DNA of 64,000 nucleotides. It comes from JBBDWK01 sp040902885. GTDB lineage: Bacteria > Acidobacteriota > Terriglobia > Bryobacterales > Bryobacteraceae. Each line of letters opens with the position of its first letter. Positions within the stretch are counted from its first letter, which is position 1. Shown here in pieces: positions 60,481-64,000 of this stretch. Both the position numbers and the translations under genes were made by a program. The stretch lies in assembly GCA_040902885.1 (NCBI GenBank), contig JBBDWK010000084.1, positions 1 through 64,000 on the forward strand, written 5' to 3'. Below the pieces are notes generated by a model. The model did no database searches, was not told the DNA's origin, and was given only the letters and a program-made list of their open reading frames with translations.

Positions 60481-61281
60481 GTGTCGAGGCAGAACCTGTT
60501 AGGGAGAAAAACTATACGAGCCTTAGCATGCATCATCGCGGTCGCCGTGAGCTTGGGTGCTCAGGACTCGAAGGCGCCCAAGGTCCTCTTCTTCGCCAAT
60601 CCCATGGGGTCCGACAACGACGTGATCCGGCGGTCTAGTCCGGATGTTCTATCGGTCGCGGAGCGGTACTTCACCGACATCACTAGGGGTGTGTTCGACG
60701 TAACCGTCACCCAGGACGGAGCGGAGGTCACCCGGGAGAAGCTGACCCGCTACAAGGCAGTCATCTTCTTCACGGCCATCAATCCTCCCGGCGTCGACAA
60801 GGAGGGACTCATCGATTGGGTTAAGGACGGCGGGGCCTTCGTGGGTATCCATTCTACGGCGAATACATATCAGAACTTCCCGCCGTTCGGCGAGATGTTG
60901 GGGGCATACTACGACCGCCGCCCCTGGAGGACAAAGGACACTCCCCAGACGAAGGTTAGGGTCAAGGTGGAGGAGAAGAGCCACCCCGCAACGCACCATC
61001 TCGGAAACTCCTTCGAGATCACCGATGACATCTACCAGTTCAAGAACTTCGACCGGAGTCAGGCCCAGCTCCTTCTCAGCCTCGACCCGGAGAGCCTGGA
61101 TCTTACAAACCCCAGGATGAACCGGTTAGACAAGGATCTGCCGGTGTCGTGGGCCAAAAGCCACGGCCAGGGGCGGGTGTTCTACACGGCGCTCGGAGAC
61201 TGGGAAGCGACCTGGAAGGATCCGAAGTACCGTACCCACCTCATCCAGGGCATCCGCTGGGCGATGGGCGCGGCCAAGTAG
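60481..61281 (+). CDS. ThuA-domain protein, exported
   Basis: The protein has 266 residues from a GTG start, with a signal segment (about 10-28). The ThuA domain has VLFFANPMGSDND, YKAVIFFTA, FVGIHSTANTYQNFPPFGEMLGAYYD, SHPATHHLGNSFEITDDIYQF and the end GRVFYTALGDWEATWKDPKYR. ThuA-like proteins have a glutamine-amidotransferase-like fold without the catalytic Cys and are linked to sugar (trehalose) use in rhizobia. It is divergent from the Cys-rich gene and its function here is unknown. Confidence 0.86.
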   Translation: MSRQNLLGRKTIRALACIIAVAVSLGAQDSKAPKVLFFANPMGSDNDVIRRSSPDVLSVAERYFTDITRGVFDVTVTQDGAEVTREKLTRYKAVIFFTAINPPGVDKEGLIDWVKDGGAFVGIHSTANTYQNFPPFGEMLGAYYDRRPWRTKDTPQTKVRVKVEEKSHPATHHLGNSFEITDDIYQFKNFDRSQAQLLLSLDPESLDLTNPRMNRLDKDLPVSWAKSHGQGRVFYTALGDWEATWKDPKYRTHLIQGIRWAMGAAK

Positions 61282-61339
61282 GCCGGGGCCAGCGATCCTC
61301 ATTAGACATCCCTGCGTTCCGAATCGGCACTGACGCGGA

Positions 61340-64000
61340 TTAGAAAAATACACGAAGCCCGAGATTGACGCGCCGCGGTTCGATTGCCTGGCCATTGACG
61401 ACGCCGAAGCTGGTAGGCGCAAAATAGTTGAGCGAAGGGTCGCTCGGCGCGAAGTGGTTGAAGAGGTTGAGGAACTCGAAGCTGAGAGTGGCGCCGATGC
61501 CTTCCCTGATAAGGATGGTTTTTTTGACGGCCATGTCGATGTTCCAGCGCGGGAAGCCTCGCAGGAGGTTGCCAAAGCGGCCATCGAGGCCGAGGACCAT
61601 CGGGCGGAACTGGTCATAGGCGGCCTGGGGATCGGTGAACATGTTGATGCCGGAGCCGCCGCGGGAGGGATTGCCGTCGCGTCCGGCGTTGCCGGCGGTT
61701 TCGATGTTGCGGTGGGCGGTATTGCCTGAGTCGTAACGCGAGAGTCCGATGGCGCAGCCTCCGGCCCAGCCACCCATGGATTCGGCGCCGGTGCCGACGC
61801 AGAGGGGCTGGCCGCTTTGCGCGCGGAAGAGCGGAGCGACGGACCATCCGCCGAGGATGCGCCCGGCCACGCCTTTCTGGGAGCGGTAGAAGGGCACTTC
61901 ATAGAGGGCGTAAGCGTTGTAGATCCACGGGATGTCGTGGCCGAGCGGGCGGTAGTCGACATCGCGGTTGAAGGTGTCGGTGCTGGTGATGCCGTTTTGC
62001 GTTGTGCCCCCATTGCCGAGCGCGCGGCTGAAGGTGAGGTTGGAAGTCGCGGTGAAGCCGTGCCAATCGGAGGTACTGACGGAAAGATAGACGCCGTTGT
62101 AGTTGGACGAGGCTCCGCTGACAGCGCTTGGCACGCGGAGGGTTTGGCTGGGCGCGGAACTGGTCTGGGTGCGCCCGAGGGTCCAGCCTTGCGCGCCATC
62201 GAGGGCGGCCCAAACGCGCCGCACGTTGGTGTTCAGGATATCGGCGCGGAGGCGGCTGGCAACGGCCGCGGTGCAGTTCGCGAATCCGGCGCAGTACGGG
62301 GAGGTGGGGCCTCCCATGGCCGATTCGAAGAACGCTTGCGCGCCGGGCGTGGCGTTTGCCGAGAGCGCGCGCTGAAGATTGGCGTAGGCCTGCGCGAAGC
62401 TTTGTCCGTTGAGGGTGGTCATGTAAGGCACGGCGTTCAATTCGGAGCGCCATTGTTCGTTTCGGCTGATCATGCCGATGTAACCGAGCTCGACGCGTGA
62501 CTTCGAGCCAAGCTGCCGTTGGATGGAGAAGGTGAACTGATCCGTGCGCGGGGGAAGAAGTTTGGTGTCGAGCACCCAGGTTTCGCCGAGCGGGGCGTTG
62601 CCGCCGATGCCCGGAAAGTAAGGCTGTTCGAGGACTTGATCGACACCGGGAAGAGGAGCGCTCAGACCATCGACGCCGATACGGAAGGCGGTGGTGGCAT
62701 CGACGCCGGCTGTGCCCAGGCAACGCCCGTCGCGCGAGCCGCCGACGCAAGCGACGGCCTGTCCGATGCCGGTTCCCTGAAGCGGAACCTGCACGATGTT
62801 GATGCCGTTGACTCGCCCGTAGATGCGCGCGTATCCGCCGCGTATAACGGAGCTTTTGGTTCCGAAAATTTTTGCGAGCGGGCCGGTGCCCAACGAAGGT
62901 TGCCAAGCCACAGCGACGCGGGGGCTGAACACGTTGTAGACGGGGTCGAAGGGGTATTTGCGTCCGGCGCCGACGTTGCGGATGGTCGAGAATCCCATGA
63001 GGGGCTGATAGACTCCGCCGGCAAGGGCGGCTTTTTCGCGCTGAGCGAGGTAATCGGCTGAGGAAAAGGAATTGCCGTCGCTATCGACGATCATGGGCTG
63101 GTTGCCGTTTAACTCGTAGGGGGGCAGCTGGACCTGCCAGCCGAGGCCGTAGATTAGAGTGAAAGAGGGTTTGAGTTTCCAGGTATCGCTGAAGTAAACG
63201 TTGTAGTTTCCGACTACAGACTCCGATTTGATGGAGGTGCCGAAGGGTTGCAGGACGCCGCCCTTTCGCGGATAGAACACGCGGCTTTCCGCGACCATGC
63301 CGAGCACTTGCGCGTAGAGGGTGTTCCAGTTTGTGTACTGGGCGGCCGGGACGGTGGAGGGAATGTAGGTGGTGGGGGTGCGAATGCCTTCCCCGAGGCC
63401 GACGAAATAGGTCGGCGTGGTGATCATATTCAGGCCGTTGTCGTTGCGTTGGTGTTGCAGGAACCATCGGGTGTAGGCGCCACCGATTTGGAAAAGGTGG
63501 TTGCCGTGGATGACGCTGACATCGTCTTTGACGACTTTATCCTGGCCGTTCCAGTAGCGCGAAAGGGCGTTGCCGCGGGCCGTCTCGTAGGGCAGCAGCG
63601 GCATATCGACCGCGGCGCCCAGGCCGGCGAGTTGGGCGGGGGCTCCGGCCGAGCCCCACTCCCAGGAATTACGCGTGTAGTTGAAGCGGAAGTCGTTAAT
63701 GATGCGCGGCGATAAGACGCTGGTGAGGCCGGCGACATAGAAGGACGGGGTTTGCGGACGGTCGGTGAGGGGTTTCGGTTGACCAAGTTGATTGCCCTCG
63801 AAAAAGCCTCCGATGTCGACCTGGCTGGTGGTGCTCTGGTAGAGGTGGAAGTAGCGGTAGCTGAGCATGAGGCGGTGCTTGGAGCTGAGGTCGCGATCGA
63901 TGCGGCCGACGAGGAAGTTGGATTTCACGGGCAGGGAGATCTGGGAAACATAACCTTGAGTATTGTAGCGGTCGCCGGCGTCGGGGTTGTTGGGCGCGGG
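61340..64000 (-). CDS. TonB-dependent receptor, C-terminal part (runs off the window)
   Basis: The frame is open to the right edge, so the start lies outside the window; a GTG at 63928 is internal, because the same frame continues upstream as NNPDAGDRYNTQGYVSQISL. What is seen is about 886 residues of beta-barrel strands (FLVGRIDRDLSSKHRLMLSY, YFSDTWKLKPSFTLIYGLGW, QFTFSIQRQLGSKSRVELGY) ending VNLGLRVFF, with the terminal Phe of outer-membrane proteins. The regulatory domain and plug are not in the window. The substrate is unknown. Confidence 0.85.
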   Translation of the reverse strand, partial: PAPNNPDAGDRYNTQGYVSQISLPVKSNFLVGRIDRDLSSKHRLMLSYRYFHLYQSTTSQVDIGGFFEGNQLGQPKPLTDRPQTPSFYVAGLTSVLSPRIINDFRFNYTRNSWEWGSAGAPAQLAGLGAAVDMPLLPYETARGNALSRYWNGQDKVVKDDVSVIHGNHLFQIGGAYTRWFLQHQRNDNGLNMITTPTYFVGLGEGIRTPTTYIPSTVPAAQYTNWNTLYAQVLGMVAESRVFYPRKGGVLQPFGTSIKSESVVGNYNVYFSDTWKLKPSFTLIYGLGWQVQLPPYELNGNQPMIVDSDGNSFSSADYLAQREKAALAGGVYQPLMGFSTIRNVGAGRKYPFDPVYNVFSPRVAVAWQPSLGTGPLAKIFGTKSSVIRGGYARIYGRVNGINIVQVPLQGTGIGQAVACVGGSRDGRCLGTAGVDATTAFRIGVDGLSAPLPGVDQVLEQPYFPGIGGNAPLGETWVLDTKLLPPRTDQFTFSIQRQLGSKSRVELGYIGMISRNEQWRSELNAVPYMTTLNGQSFAQAYANLQRALSANATPGAQAFFESAMGGPTSPYCAGFANCTAAVASRLRADILNTNVRRVWAALDGAQGWTLGRTQTSSAPSQTLRVPSAVSGASSNYNGVYLSVSTSDWHGFTATSNLTFSRALGNGGTTQNGITSTDTFNRDVDYRPLGHDIPWIYNAYALYEVPFYRSQKGVAGRILGGWSVAPLFRAQSGQPLCVGTGAESMGGWAGGCAIGLSRYDSGNTAHRNIETAGNAGRDGNPSRGGSGINMFTDPQAAYDQFRPMVLGLDGRFGNLLRGFPRWNIDMAVKKTILIREGIGATLSFEFLNLFNHFAPSDPSLNYFAPTSFGVVNGQAIEPRRVNLGLRVFF

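Overview
The window looks like a chromosomal segment of an Acidobacteriota bacterium, most like the Solibacter/Bryobacter group. The reasons are indirect: high G+C; three long ABC permeases with two MacB/FtsX halves and no ATPase beside them (the 'ADOP' type expanded in Acidobacteria), one with a PadR regulator; three very large TonB-dependent receptors, of which the two with a visible N-terminus carry a carboxypeptidase-regulatory-like domain and have no SusD partner; and many secreted beta-propeller, ThuA and Tat-exported enzymes. No 16S rRNA is present, so this is inference. No plasmid, phage, IS element or CRISPR array was seen. There is one assembly gap (10 N at 8442-8451). No gene-free stretch exceeds 300 bases; the longest is the 271-base rpsA/soxC divergent region.

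Layout. 1-6.0 kb: a broken FG-GAP protein, a TonB receptor, a TPR protein and a GntR/FCD regulator that share a short palindrome-like motif upstream. 6.1-14.2 kb (minus): tRNA-Ser(GGA), an enolase-superfamily dehydratase and a full cytochrome c maturation operon (ccmE-F-H, a zinc-ribbon CcmI-like gene, an Ig-like protein, ccmA-B-C-D). 14.3-22.4 kb: SugE/Gdx exporter, ADOP permease, FMN-dependent hydroxy-acid oxidase, small secreted proteins including a four-repeat secretin-N-like protein, a lytic transglycosylase and a Fic protein under a 37-bp palindrome. 22.4-30.2 kb: nadE, an old-yellow-enzyme/MFS pair, ADOP with PadR, DUF4260. 30.4-34.3 kb: ParE-type toxin-antitoxin pair, HIT protein, HU/IHF, rpsA. 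34.5-39.6 kb: soxCD, a third ADOP, a secreted endonuclease. 39.6-44.4 kb: an RsbR-RsbS stressosome module with two histidine kinases, in which rsbT and the phosphatase gene have collapsed to a scar. 44.4-50.0 kb: a secreted propeller/PHP protein, FlK-like thioesterase, ferrochelatase, epimerase. 50.0-52.3 kb: envelope-stress-like small membrane proteins, a DUF433/DUF5615 pair, tRNA-Ile(CAU). 52.3-55.7 kb: aroB, ubiE/menG, a CDP-alcohol phosphatidyltransferase, cspA. 55.7-64 kb: a possible metal-related locus (Cys-rich protein, TonB receptor, propeller protein), ThuA protein, and a TonB receptor running off the right edge.

Several genes bear on haem and respiration: the ccm operon, ferrochelatase, soxD (a c-type cytochrome needing Ccm) and ubiE/menG (quinone). 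The strongest unusual signals are (i) the stressosome scar together with loss of the RsbS phospho-acceptor serine, (ii) a CxxxY-type CcmE in an operon that still has ccmH, (iii) a shared operator-like motif around the GntR regulator, and (iv) nearly leaderless promoters in front of PadR and the Cys-rich gene.
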